64,000 bases of DNA, from NCBI RefSeq assembly GCF_900105055.1, contig NZ_FNTA01000004.1, positions 3,565,501-3,629,500 of the forward strand. Reading direction: 5' to 3'. This document shows positions 32,398-41,315 of the stretch, piece after piece. Below the pieces are notes generated by a model that saw nothing but the letters and a program-made list of their open reading frames with translations, had not been told where the DNA came from and made no database searches. The translations under genes and the position numbers were made by a program. The stretch is from Amycolatopsis lurida. GTDB lineage: Bacteria > Actinomycetota > Actinomycetes > Mycobacteriales > Pseudonocardiaceae. Every line of letters starts with the position of its first letter. The stretch's first letter is position 1.

Positions 32398-35052
32398 CTA
32401 GGTGAGGGTGCGGGGCCGGATCGCGTTCGCCTTGTCGACGAGTTCGACACGCTGGTCGACCGATCCGGCCAACCGGGCCAACGTCCGGTAACAGCGCTCG
32501 AGCCCGAAGCGCAGGCCTCGTTCGTCCAGGTCACAGCCCAGCACCTTCGCCCCCGGCGTCGGCCGGTTCTGCGAGTTGAGCCAGCCGTACGCCGCTTCGA
32601 GGACCTCCGCCGACAAACGCGTGCGACGTTCGGCGTCGAGTTGCAGACGCTCCAGCCTGGTCGAGGCGTCGACGAGATCCCGCTCGGACACCATCACCGG
32701 GTCCTTGCCGCCGCCGTTGATCCTGGTCTTGATCTTGATCGCGGCCACCTGCGCGGCGACATAGTGCGTCGAAGACGCCGGGACGGCTTCGAGCACCTCG
32801 ATCGCGCTCGCCCTGGCGCCCTGCGCGAGGTACACGCGAGCGAGGCCGAAGGCGGCGCTGACGTACGACCGGTCCGTTCGCCACACCAGCTCGTAGTAGC
32901 GCGCGGCGCCGAAGTAGTCCCCGACGCCCTCCGCGCTGACGGCCAACGCCAGCTTCGGCGCGATCTCGCCGGGCAGGTCGTCGTACACCGCTTCGAACGC
33001 GACTTGCGCGACGCGGGACCGGCCGCCCGCGAGCTCGATCAGTCCGCGGTACCAGTCGATCCGCCAGTCGTGCGGGAAGCCCGCCTTGATCGCGAGGTAC
33101 TGCGCCGCCTGCAGCTGCCGCTGTGCCTCGACGAGCTCACCCAGCTCGATCCGGGCCCGGACGATGCGCAACCGGACCTCGATCGACTCGCGCGGCGCGC
33201 CGGCCAGCGACTCGATCGCGCCCTTGGGATCGAGCGCGACCGTCGACGCGAGCACACCCGCCGCCGCGTCGTCCGTGTCGACCTGCGGGATCGGCAGACC
33301 CGTGACCACCTCACCGGCATCCGGCAGCGGCACACTCCCGCCGTGCTCCGGGACGACCATGTCGACGCCGAACGTGCGTGTCTCCGGGCCGAACACGGTC
33401 GATGCGCCGGGCCGCGGCTTCCCGGTACCCAGCGCCATGATCTCGCGGAGCACACCGGTCAGCTGGTCGGCCATCTCCTCGGCCGCGATGAACCGGCGGT
33501 CCGGGTCCGTATGCGTCGCCCGCTTCAGGAAGCGGTGATACGAACCGAAGAGCGCGAACAACGGGACGACGTCCGGGCCGGGCAGGGTCGTCTTGTACTT
33601 GGTGGTGTAGCCGGAGAATTCGAAGCTGAGGACGGCGAGCGTACGGCCGACCGTGTACAGGTCCGACGCCACCGAAGCGCCGTGCGTCGCCAGCTCGGGC
33701 GCGCTGTAACCGGTGGTGAAGAACAGCGGGCTCTCGTAGTCGTCGATGCGGCGGACCGCGCCGAGATCGATCAGCTTGAGCTGTTCGTGCGTCTGGATGA
33801 CATTGTCGGGCTTGAGGTCGCAGTACAGCAGGTTCTGGCCGTGCAAATAGCCCATGGCGGGCAGGATCTCGAGCCCGTAGGCGATCACCTGGCCGATCGG
33901 CAGCGGCTCCGGGCGCTTCGTCTCGCGGTGGTGCGCGAGCGCGAGCTGCCGCAGCGACTGGCCGCCGACGTACTCCATGACGATGTAGCCGACCGAGTTG
34001 CCGGTGTCGCCGTCCGGGTGCTGCACGAAGTTGTGGATCTTGACGATGTTGGGGTGTTCGACCTCGGCGAGGAACCGCTGCTCGTTGGCCGCGGCCGCCA
34101 TCGCGGTGGCGTCGCCGGTGTCGATCAGACCCTTGAGCACCACCCAGCGGTCGCTGACGTTGTGGTCCTGCGCGAGATAGATCCAGCCGAGCCCGCCGTA
34201 TGCGAGCGCGCCGAGGACCTCGTACTGGCCGCCGACGATCTCGTTCGGCCGCAGCTTCGGAACGAAGGAGAACGGGTTCCCGCACTTCTCGCAGTTGCCC
34301 TCGGGCGAGCCGGGCTTGCCGTCCTTGCCGCGGCCGACCTTGGCGCCGCAACTACCGCAGAAGCGCTTCTCCTCCGACACCATCGGGTTGTCGAGGACCG
34401 CGGAGGCCGGGTCGCGGTACGGCACCTGCGGAACGTCGACGAGGCCCGCGCCGAGACGGCCACGACGCGACGTGCGCGACGACGTCCGGCGCGCGGTGCC
34501 GGGGAACGAGCCGGTTCCGGTGCCGGTGCCCGTGCCACGGCTGCCCGATCCGGTGCCGGTGCCGGTTCCGCGGCTTTCGCTGGGTCGTTCGGGGAGGACG
34601 CTCTCCGTGCCCGGATCCGGCAGCTGCCCGGGTCCGTTGTCGACGCGCGGCGTCGGCGGCATGATGCTCTGCGTCTCCGGCGCCGGCGAGGCGAGCACGC
34701 TGGTCGGCTGCGGCGCGTCGGCGGACGCCTGGTTCTTCGGACTCACCGGGGCCATGTCGCCCGGCGGGCGCGTCGGATCCTCGGCGCCGGGGATCGGCCG
34801 CTGCCGGCCGCGCGGCGGAGTCTGCGGCCGCTGGACGGGCGCGTGGATGGCCGTGCGCTCGGCGTCACTCTCCGGCCTGGGCTCCTGCTTGGGCCGCGAC
34901 GGATCGGAGAGATCGAGCCTGCCGGAAATGGACGGTTCGGGCGTATCCCAGCGGACCGGCGCCGGCGGCGTCCAGGAGGCGGACTCCGCCTCACGGTCCG
35001 GCGTGGCGTCGTCCGGCGCTGCGTGCCGAGGACGGCGCGGCTCTTCCGACAC
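32398..35052 (-). CDS. pknG: Serine/threonine protein kinase PknG
   Basis: An 884-residue soluble kinase of the PknG type. The domains are a long Pro/Ser/Gly-Thr-rich N-terminal tail (1-215), a rubredoxin-like metal site (CGSCG about 232 and CEKCG about 253), a kinase domain (about 275-540) and C-terminal TPR repeats (about 590-884). Lys304 (VVLKG), Asp in YCDLKPDN (about 411) and LIDLG (about 426) are present; as in PknG, the HRD His-Arg is not conserved. PknG phosphorylates a GarA/OdhI-type FHA protein to control glutamate metabolism. The start is GTG 35052 with GGGAGG upstream. Its usual partners GlnH and GlnX are 3.8 kb upstream on the same strand. Confidence 0.94.
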   Translation of the reverse strand: MSEEPRRPRHAAPDDATPDREAESASWTPPAPVRWDTPEPSISGRLDLSDPSRPKQEPRPESDAERTAIHAPVQRPQTPPRGRQRPIPGAEDPTRPPGDMAPVSPKNQASADAPQPTSVLASPAPETQSIMPPTPRVDNGPGQLPDPGTESVLPERPSESRGTGTGTGSGSRGTGTGTGTGSFPGTARRTSSRTSRRGRLGAGLVDVPQVPYRDPASAVLDNPMVSEEKRFCGSCGAKVGRGKDGKPGSPEGNCEKCGNPFSFVPKLRPNEIVGGQYEVLGALAYGGLGWIYLAQDHNVSDRWVVLKGLIDTGDATAMAAAANEQRFLAEVEHPNIVKIHNFVQHPDGDTGNSVGYIVMEYVGGQSLRQLALAHHRETKRPEPLPIGQVIAYGLEILPAMGYLHGQNLLYCDLKPDNVIQTHEQLKLIDLGAVRRIDDYESPLFFTTGYSAPELATHGASVASDLYTVGRTLAVLSFEFSGYTTKYKTTLPGPDVVPLFALFGSYHRFLKRATHTDPDRRFIAAEEMADQLTGVLREIMALGTGKPRPGASTVFGPETRTFGVDMVVPEHGGSVPLPDAGEVVTGLPIPQVDTDDAAAGVLASTVALDPKGAIESLAGAPRESIEVRLRIVRARIELGELVEAQRQLQAAQYLAIKAGFPHDWRIDWYRGLIELAGGRSRVAQVAFEAVYDDLPGEIAPKLALAVSAEGVGDYFGAARYYELVWRTDRSYVSAAFGLARVYLAQGARASAIEVLEAVPASSTHYVAAQVAAIKIKTRINGGGKDPVMVSERDLVDASTRLERLQLDAERRTRLSAEVLEAAYGWLNSQNRPTPGAKVLGCDLDERGLRFGLERCYRTLARLAGSVDQRVELVDKANAIRPRTLT

Positions 35053-35187
35053 TGGTACCTCCCGAAATCCCCGCGACGGCGTCATCCCCGATCCTAGTGG
35101 TGAGCAGGCAGGTCGTGTCCGCGCCGGGTCGAACCCGCTACGGTGCGGTGGAGAACCGATTCAGCAGGTGATGAGGGGGAGGGACCG

Positions 35188-35940
35188 GTGCCTGCGTCAT
35201 TTTCGATGTCGATGGCCCAACTCGACGTCGTACTCGAAGGTCTCGGGCTCGGCAGATTCGTGCTGCCCTTCGAGATCCCGACCGTCGGGACCACCATCTC
35301 CGAACGCGAGCGGCACTGCGAAGAGATCTGGGCCGGGCTGGCCGAGCGGGGCTTCGCCCGCGGCGGTGAACTCCTGCGCGACTACGACCAGACCCTCCGG
35401 CTCTGGGCCACCGGCGACTTCGTTCTCACCATGGAGGCGCACGAGGTCGAGCAGGACGCCGAATACCTCTACCGGGGCGCGTGGAACAGCCGCCTGGGTG
35501 TCGTGAGCCAGCAACGCGGATTCGACATCCTCTTCGAGCCGGTCTACCCCGAACAGGTCGTCGCGACCCTCCTCGGTTACCTGCCATCACTGCAACCATT
35601 CCCCGGACGGGTGACGACGTCCAGCACACTCCCCCCGTCCAAACGACCGGACGACCCGTTCGACGAGGACCCGGACAACCTCCGCCTGGGCGCCGCCGGC
35701 CGTTTCTTCGAGCACCCCCTCGCGCGGCTGGGCACGGTCAGCGTCACCCTGCGCGACGACCGGGGCAAACCGCAGCAGAAGAGCGTCCAGTGGTTCGACA
35801 GCGTTCAGGGCCGCTTCATGCTCGCCACCGACCGCTTCCCCGACGGTGAAGTCCGCCGCACGTTCACCCCGACGAGCGGCTCTCACCTGGCACGATGGGT
35901 CCACGACCTGGTCGAAGCCGCCCGCGTCGGCAGTGCGTGA
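35188..35940 (+). CDS. ESX secretion-associated EspG-family chaperone
   Basis: A 250-residue EspG-like protein (PF14011). It resembles the type VII secretion chaperones that bind PE/PPE substrates in the cytosol. The hallmarks are the start LDVVLEGLGLGRFVLPFEIP and the ending segment with GSHLARWVHDLVEA. The start is GTG 35188 with GGGAGGGA upstream. It heads a plus-strand group with a PPE-like protein, fitting a chaperone-substrate relation. No EccC, EccD or MycP gene is present in this window. Confidence 0.82.
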   Translation: MPASFSMSMAQLDVVLEGLGLGRFVLPFEIPTVGTTISERERHCEEIWAGLAERGFARGGELLRDYDQTLRLWATGDFVLTMEAHEVEQDAEYLYRGAWNSRLGVVSQQRGFDILFEPVYPEQVVATLLGYLPSLQPFPGRVTTSSTLPPSKRPDDPFDEDPDNLRLGAAGRFFEHPLARLGTVSVTLRDDRGKPQQKSVQWFDSVQGRFMLATDRFPDGEVRRTFTPTSGSHLARWVHDLVEAARVGSA

Positions 35941-36034
35941 TCCACGCCGGAAGGCGTTCTTGCGGGTCGTTTCCGCTGATATCGTGATCTGACGAGCGCT
36001 ATGAGTAACCGGGACTTGGTACAGGGGAGAGACC

Positions 36035-36451
36035 ATGACTGAAGGTGCCGGCGGACCGCCGGGCAACTTCTCGGACATTCTGGGCGACTTCTCGGCGCAG
36101 GCCGACCGGATGGTGACGGCGGCGAAGGAGGGGCGGTTCAAGGTCAGCGAGGAGGCCGGGGAGGCCTTGAAGACCGCCATCGACGACTACGTCTCGGATT
36201 GGGCTAAGAACCAGCGGGCCTTTCAACGACTCGCCGAGCACCCGAAACTGGGCACAGGCCCCTTCGCTCAACAAGTCGGGCAACACGCCTCCCGCGTGGC
36301 CGACGGCGACGAACTGTCGGCCAAGACCCAACTGGACGCGCTCCAGAGCGTGCTCGGCCGAGCCAAGGCAGCGATAGAGCTGGCCAAATCCAAGTATCGG
36401 GAACAAGACGCAGGCAGCGCTGACCGTTTGAAATCTCTGCAAAAGGACTGA
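36035..36451 (+). CDS. Small helical protein, possible ESX substrate or partner
   Basis: A 138-residue, largely helical and charged protein. It has no signal peptide and no W-x-G motif. A long helix (FSAQADRMVTAAKEGRF ... EAGEALKTAIDDYVSDW) is followed by a second one (LSAKTQLDALQSVLGRAKA). It lies between EspG and DUF3558 genes and is probably co-transcribed with them. It may be a PE-like or WXG100-like partner, but that is inference from position. ATG 36035 has GGGGAGAG upstream. Confidence 0.62.
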   Translation: MTEGAGGPPGNFSDILGDFSAQADRMVTAAKEGRFKVSEEAGEALKTAIDDYVSDWAKNQRAFQRLAEHPKLGTGPFAQQVGQHASRVADGDELSAKTQLDALQSVLGRAKAAIELAKSKYREQDAGSADRLKSLQKD

Positions 36452-36462
36452 CTCGAACCGAC

Positions 36463-37011
36463 ATGGACACCAATCCACGATCTTTGAAGCTTGCCGGCCT
36501 GCCGATCGCGCTCTCCCTCCTCCTGTCCGGTTGCTCGCAGGAGAAACCGGGAAATGCGGTTCCCGGGCCCTCGTCCGCGGCGCCATCGAGTTCGCAAAGC
36601 GGGAACCCGGCGAACGTTTTCGGTGATCTCAAAGCCTGTGAACTCCTCGAACCCACCACGACGCCCAAGGGCTTCGCTGCCCCGGAAATCGAACGATACG
36701 AAAGTGACAACGGGTGCGCGGCCCAAAAGCGAGGCTACGCATCCGTGAGCATTTATCTCGTTCCCGAGGCGGGCATCGACCAACTGTCCCCTGGGCAAGG
36801 AACCAAGGTCCCGACCAAGGTCGGTGGCCGTGAGGCCGTCGAAATTCCAGGCGACTCCGGCACCGAAGCTTGCACCGTCGCGATCGCTGTCACCCCCACT
36901 GCCCGGATGACGGCATCGACGTCCCTCAACGAGGGCACGAACGAAGAAGCCTGCGCACTCGCCAGAGAACTGGCCATCGCCGCTGAGCCCAAACTTCCCA
37001 AGGTGAGCTGA
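36463..37011 (+). CDS. DUF3558 lipoprotein
   Basis: A 182-residue lipoprotein with lipobox LLSGCS (Cys24) and a DUF3558 domain. The domain features are the conserved KACELLEP start, CAAQKRG and EACTVAIAV cysteines, and LARELAIAAEPKLP at the end. DUF3558 lipoproteins often lie near ESX and PPE genes in actinomycetes. The next 300 bp hold a decayed duplicate of it. It is followed by ATG 37011 overlapping its stop. Confidence 0.85.
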   Translation: MDTNPRSLKLAGLPIALSLLLSGCSQEKPGNAVPGPSSAAPSSSQSGNPANVFGDLKACELLEPTTTPKGFAAPEIERYESDNGCAAQKRGYASVSIYLVPEAGIDQLSPGQGTKVPTKVGGREAVEIPGDSGTEACTVAIAVTPTARMTASTSLNEGTNEEACALARELAIAAEPKLPKVS

Positions 37012-37305
37012 TGGTCCTTCGCTTGCGTGGAGGTTCTCTGAGCGCACCGATCGCGGTACTCGCGGTCGCTGGTGCGTGTGCATCCGACGGCCGATGTAGT
37101 CGAAGACCTCCGCGCCTGCGATCTGCTGGAGCCCGCCGCCACGGCCCAAAGCTTCGACCCACCAGTCGTCAAGACCTACGAAGTCCCGGAAGCCGGCATC
37201 GGCCGGCTATCGCCAGGACAAGGAACCAAGGTTCCGAGCCGGGACGCCGTCGAAATCCGCGAGATCGCAGAAGCCGCTGAACCGAAACTGCCCAGAGGCA
37301 ACTGA
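37011..37305 (+). pseudogene. Decayed duplicate of the DUF3558 lipoprotein gene
   Basis: The first frame (ATG 37011) gives a lipoprotein signal peptide ending in a lipobox, LAVAGACAS. After that, the DUF3558 sequence continues in the +1 frame as VVEDLRACDLLEPAA, VPEAGIGRLSPGQGTKVP and AEAAEPKLP. Compared with the intact neighbour, about 40 residues after RSYE/KTYE and about 60 residues before the final helix are missing. So this is a frameshifted copy with internal deletions rather than a working gene. The 37072-37305 frame alone has no signal peptide. Confidence 0.72.
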
Positions 37306-37324
37306 CTACGGAACGGGAGGGACC

Positions 37325-38806
37325 ATGGTCAACGTCGGCCAAGACGACTTCGACAGCAAGTTCTCGGCGATGGGCAACACCGGCCGGACGTATGAGGCCA
37401 AGCGGTACTCCGAAACGTACGACGAGGTCAACGCGGGCCCGGGCGGCAACTCCCTGACGGCGAGGCTGACGGCTGAAGCGAAGGCGGGGCAGTACTCGGC
37501 CGATCAGGCCGCGGCGCTCACGCAGGGCCAGCAGTTCCGCACCGGACTCAACCCGTCGGACCAGCGCTATGAAGCGGTCCCGCACGGCGAGCTGAAGAAC
37601 ATGGTCACGCAGGATCTCGATCCGCAGGACATCGACGAAAAGGGGCAGCTCTGGAACAACCAGGGCAACTCCCTGAACACCTTCAGCAACGCCGTCCGCG
37701 ACGCGATCGGCAAAGAGGGCGAGCACTGGCAGGGCGACGGCGCCAAGTCGGTCACCGATTTCTTCTCCGACATCAGCAAGTGGGCCGACACCGCGGGCGA
37801 CGGCGCGTATCTCGCGTCCAACCGGTTCTCCCAGTCCGCCGCCGCGGCCACCACCGCGAAGAACTCCATGCCCGAAGAGGTCCCGTTCGACCGCAACGCC
37901 GAGTACAAGAACGCCCTCAGTCAGCTCGCGACGGGGAACCTCGCGGGGGCGGTGGACACGGTCGGCAACATTTCGGCCAAGCAGGAGCAGTCGTTCCAGG
38001 CGCACCAGCAGGCCGCGCAGGTGATGCACACCTACGACCAGTCGCTTTTCGACGTCAACTCCAAGCAGCCCACGTTCGCCCCGCCGCCGGAGATGGGCGA
38101 GTCGACGACCGCGTCCGGGTTCTCCGGAGGTACGGAGGTCAACGGCTTCAGCGGTGGGCCGGGGCCCAACAGCGGTCCTGGGCCGGGGACGCCCGGGCCG
38201 GGTGGTCCGAGCGCGCCGGCGCCGGGGCCCGGGATCACCACGGGTGGCGGGCACACCGGGGGGCCGACGCCGGGTCAGCCGGCCGGCGGGCCGCCGGGGA
38301 CGTTCCGGCCTGGGCCGACGCCGGGGTTGGCGGCGCTGAACACGCCCGGCCCCAGCGGGCTCGGCCGGTTGGGCGGCGAGCAGTATCGCGGCAAGCCCGG
38401 CCGGACGACGAGCGGGCCGGGCGGCAGCGCGGCGAGCCGGTTGACCAGTGGCGGAGGCGGCGGGTTCGGGCGCAACGGCGGCTCGGGCAACGTCGCCGAG
38501 CGGCTCGCCGGCGGCAAGGTTTCGGCCGGTGAGGCCGAGAAGCTCGCGGGCAAGGGCGGCGGGTCCGGGGCGGGCAAGCTGCCGGAGGAGCGGATCACGC
38601 GGGGTGGCGCGGCCGCCGCGGGCAAGAGCGGCGGCCCGGGCGCGATGGGTGCCGGTGGCGCCCCGGGCGGCAGGGGCCAAAAGGAAGAGGACAAGGAAAA
38701 GAAGGCCCCGAACTACCTGCAGGAGGAAGACGCCGACGTCTTGTTCGGCGGCTACGAAGGCGAAGGGAAGCCGGTGCCGCCGGTGATCGGCGAGAAGTCC
38801 CCCTGA
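37325..38806 (+). CDS. PPE-like large ESX substrate with Gly/Pro-rich C-terminal region
   Basis: A 493-residue protein. The N-terminal half is helical (about residues 60-250) with an HWQGDGA W-x-G element near residue 135. A Gly/Pro/Ala-rich low-complexity region follows (about 255-460). The protein ends in an acidic tail, APNYLQEEDADVLFGG, that contains the Y-x3-E pattern used as an ESX signal, although here it lies in a disordered tail. There is no Sec signal. Together with the upstream EspG it forms a likely chaperone-substrate set. It is not a classical PPE: the PPE tripeptide is absent. GGGAGGG precedes ATG 37325. Confidence 0.72.
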   Translation: MVNVGQDDFDSKFSAMGNTGRTYEAKRYSETYDEVNAGPGGNSLTARLTAEAKAGQYSADQAAALTQGQQFRTGLNPSDQRYEAVPHGELKNMVTQDLDPQDIDEKGQLWNNQGNSLNTFSNAVRDAIGKEGEHWQGDGAKSVTDFFSDISKWADTAGDGAYLASNRFSQSAAAATTAKNSMPEEVPFDRNAEYKNALSQLATGNLAGAVDTVGNISAKQEQSFQAHQQAAQVMHTYDQSLFDVNSKQPTFAPPPEMGESTTASGFSGGTEVNGFSGGPGPNSGPGPGTPGPGGPSAPAPGPGITTGGGHTGGPTPGQPAGGPPGTFRPGPTPGLAALNTPGPSGLGRLGGEQYRGKPGRTTSGPGGSAASRLTSGGGGGFGRNGGSGNVAERLAGGKVSAGEAEKLAGKGGGSGAGKLPEERITRGGAAAAGKSGGPGAMGAGGAPGGRGQKEEDKEKKAPNYLQEEDADVLFGGYEGEGKPVPPVIGEKSP

Positions 38807-38813
38807 GCCGAAG

Positions 38814-38846
38814 CGGGCCGTTCGGGAGCGAATCCCGAACGGCCCG
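38814..38846. terminator. Bidirectional hairpin between PPE-like and glnH genes
   Basis: Perfect 14-bp arms CGGGCCGTTCGGGA and TCCCGAACGGCCCG with loop GCGAA are followed by TTCT. It lies between the convergent PPE-like and glnH genes. Confidence 0.8.
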
Positions 38847-38849
38847 TTC

Positions 38850-39818
38850 TCACTTGTACTGGGCCGGAGGCGGCGTCCCGCCCTCGAGTTTGTTCCCGAT
38901 CCATTTCGCGTAGCTCGCCTGCCACGCGCCGCCGCGCACGTTCTCCAGCACGGCGTTCACGAACCGCACCATGTCCTCGTTCTCCTTCGGGACACCGATG
39001 CCGTAGTTCTCCTCGGTGAACCGGCTCCCCACGATCTTCAGCGTCGGGTCCTGCGCGAGCATCCCGGCGAGGATGACGTCGTCCGTCGACACGGCCTCGA
39101 CCTGCTTCTGCTGCAGCATCACCAGGCAGTCCGACCAGTTGTCCACCGAGACCGGCACCGGCTTCGACGGATCCGCCGCGATCTTCGTCAGCGAGGTCGA
39201 CGTCTTGGTCGCGCACACCCGCCGCCCGCCGAGGTCCGCCAGGTTCCCGATCTTCGAGGCGGATTCGACCAGGATCCGTTGCCCCGCCTGGTAATACGCG
39301 GTCGAGAAGTTGACCTTCTTCAGCCGGCTGCAAGTGATGCTGTAGGTCCGCACCACGATGTCGACCTGCTTCTTCTCGAGCACTTCTTCCCGCAGTTTCG
39401 ACGGGATCGCGCGGAACTGCACACGGCCTTCCGCGCTGCCGAAGATCGCCTTCGCGATCTCGTTGACCATGTCGATGTCGAAGCCTTCGAGCTGGCCCGA
39501 AGTCGGGTTCCGGAAGCCGAACAGGAAGGTCGTCTGGTCGACGCCCGCGACGAGTTTGCCGTTCTCCTTGATCTTCGCCATCGTCGAGCCGCTGGTGATC
39601 GACGTGCCGCTGGTCGGCCGCAGGCTGGCCAGCGGGTTGCAACTCGTGTCGGTCGTTCCACCACCGCCGGCGTTGTCGGCGCCGCCGACGTTCGCGGGCT
39701 GCGGCGGCGCGACCTCGCCGACGGGAGCCGGGTCGACCGGCGCCCCCGCGCTGCCACAAGCCGTCGCCAGCACCAAGACCGCGCCGAGCACGGCCGTTCG
39801 CAGACCGTTCCGCATCAT
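38850..39818 (-). CDS. glnH: Glutamine-binding lipoprotein GlnH (solute-binding family 3)
   Basis: A 322-residue lipoprotein with lipobox ATAC (Cys21) and a family 3 periplasmic binding domain. The domain elements are VAGVDQTTFLFGFRNP, LEGFDIDMVNEIAKAIFG and RTYSITCSRLKKVNFSTAYY. In mycobacteria and corynebacteria GlnH senses extracellular aspartate/glutamate and signals through GlnX to PknG. There is no ABC permease partner here, fitting a sensory rather than a transport role. It overlaps glnX by 4 nt. Confidence 0.9.
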   Translation of the reverse strand: MMRNGLRTAVLGAVLVLATACGSAGAPVDPAPVGEVAPPQPANVGGADNAGGGGTTDTSCNPLASLRPTSGTSITSGSTMAKIKENGKLVAGVDQTTFLFGFRNPTSGQLEGFDIDMVNEIAKAIFGSAEGRVQFRAIPSKLREEVLEKKQVDIVVRTYSITCSRLKKVNFSTAYYQAGQRILVESASKIGNLADLGGRRVCATKTSTSLTKIAADPSKPVPVSVDNWSDCLVMLQQKQVEAVSTDDVILAGMLAQDPTLKIVGSRFTEENYGIGVPKENEDMVRFVNAVLENVRGGAWQASYAKWIGNKLEGGTPPPAQYK

Positions 39819-41209
39819 CGGTACTCCCTCAGCCGTTCACGGATTCCCAACGCGGACCCCGCCGCCGCGATCAGCGCCAGCACCGCGATCCCCGGCGCGA
39901 GCAGGGTCAGCGCGCGTTCGGCGCCGCGGGTGTCGTCGAGGAATTCCTGTCGTCCCACGTTGATCGCGGCCACCAGGTTCTCGTCGAGCCGCAGGAACGC
40001 CTTGGCGGCACCGTCGGGCTTGTCGTCACGGATGGCGGTGTCGACGGCGTCCTGGTACGAGCCGTCGTCGTCCTGCTTCCGCACTTGCCCGTGCGCCTTG
40101 AACCAGGCCGACGCCGCTTGGATGGCCGCGTCCACCTTGTCCGCGGCCGCGCCGCCCGCGGCGAGACCGCGGGCCTCGCCCAGCAAGCCGCCCTGGCCGT
40201 CCGTCCCGCCGAGTTGCCCGGCGAGATCGATGAAGTCCTTTTCGTACGCCGCGCCGTCACCCCTGGCGACGAGGGTCAGCGTTTCGTCGGCTCGTGCCTG
40301 CAGTGCCGCGATCCGGGCACGGACGAGGACGTCCACCTGGTGCGAGCCGTCTTCTTCACCGCTGCCGACGAGGGAGCTCTGCACGATCAGCGCGACCGCG
40401 CCCCACAGCAGGGCCACCACCACCGACACCGTCGCGACGACCAGCCCGACGTTCAGCAGCCGGTTGGTCTTCCGCGTCAGATGCACCTGCGTGACGATCA
40501 GCGCGGCGAGCAGGGCGAGCACCAAAGCCGTTGCCAGCCAAGGAAATCCGGTCGCGTCGTCCTGTTCGGCGGCGAGCCGGTCGGTGTCGATGCGGTACAG
40601 GTCCTGGGCGGCGGGAAGGATTTTCGCCCGCATCAGCTCGGACGCTTCCCGCAGATACGAGGCGCCGACGGGGAAACCCTGCCGGTTGTAGGTGCGCGCG
40701 GTCTCGATCAGTCCTGTGTAGACCGGGATTTCGCGGCCGAGGGTGTTGATCCGCTCCGCCGCTTCGTCGACGCCGGAGGAGTCCGATGCCGCCTTCGCCA
40801 GCGCCGCCCCGGCCTCCGCGATGTCGCGTTCGTACCGCTGGCGCATCGCGAGCGGCTCGGTGCCGATGGAGAGGAACGAACTGGCCGCGGTCGCGTCGGC
40901 GTCCGAAAGCGCGCGGTAGACCTGTTGCGCGGCGGCGGCGAGCGGTTCGCGGTGGTCGATCAGGCCGTTGATCGTGTCCTTCTTGTCCTGCGCGGCCAGC
41001 GTGCCGAACAGGCCCGCGACCAGCGACAGCAGGACGAGCCCGATCGCGATCACCGACAGCCTGCCCGGCGTGGTCGCCGCGGACCGGATGATCGCGCGGA
41101 TCCCGTTGCCCGGCAGTTCGAGCAGCCCGGCGATCCCTCCGCGACCTCCCGGCGCGGAGGGCGGCTCGGGGCTCCCCGGCGGCCCCGGCCGGGTCACTGT
41201 GCTCGTCAT
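39815..41209 (-). CDS. glnX: GlnX transmembrane signal transducer
   Basis: A 464-residue membrane protein with four helices (about residues 50-72, 218-240, 248-272 and 433-455) and two long extracytoplasmic helical regions rich in Asp/Ala. The topology is that of GlnX, which relays GlnH binding to cytosolic PknG. ATG 41209 begins a Pro-rich cytoplasmic N terminus. glnX-glnH-pknG is the conserved order, and here the third gene is displaced. Confidence 0.86.
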   Translation of the reverse strand: MTSTVTRPGPPGSPEPPSAPGGRGGIAGLLELPGNGIRAIIRSAATTPGRLSVIAIGLVLLSLVAGLFGTLAAQDKKDTINGLIDHREPLAAAAQQVYRALSDADATAASSFLSIGTEPLAMRQRYERDIAEAGAALAKAASDSSGVDEAAERINTLGREIPVYTGLIETARTYNRQGFPVGASYLREASELMRAKILPAAQDLYRIDTDRLAAEQDDATGFPWLATALVLALLAALIVTQVHLTRKTNRLLNVGLVVATVSVVVALLWGAVALIVQSSLVGSGEEDGSHQVDVLVRARIAALQARADETLTLVARGDGAAYEKDFIDLAGQLGGTDGQGGLLGEARGLAAGGAAADKVDAAIQAASAWFKAHGQVRKQDDDGSYQDAVDTAIRDDKPDGAAKAFLRLDENLVAAINVGRQEFLDDTRGAERALTLLAPGIAVLALIAAAGSALGIRERLREYR

Positions 41210-41315
41210 CGCCGATCCTCCCCATTGGCTCTACCCGCACAGAAGGTATCCGAGTCGGGATCAGCGCAGCCAGTGACACCGGCGTGTGTCATCGGCACGT
41301 GATCTCCCGGAGGCG

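Noticed and set aside
32353..35097. 914-codon plus-strand frame antisense to pknG
   Set aside because: It is a shadow of a clear kinase gene and shows no recognisable motif.
37072..37305. Independent 77-aa protein
   Set aside because: It reproduces pieces of the upstream DUF3558 protein with deletions and lacks the signal peptide, so it is better read as part of a pseudogene.
35188..38806. A complete ESX/type VII secretion system
   Set aside because: Only chaperone-, substrate- and lipoprotein-like genes are here; no EccB, EccC, EccD, EccE or MycP is encoded in this window.
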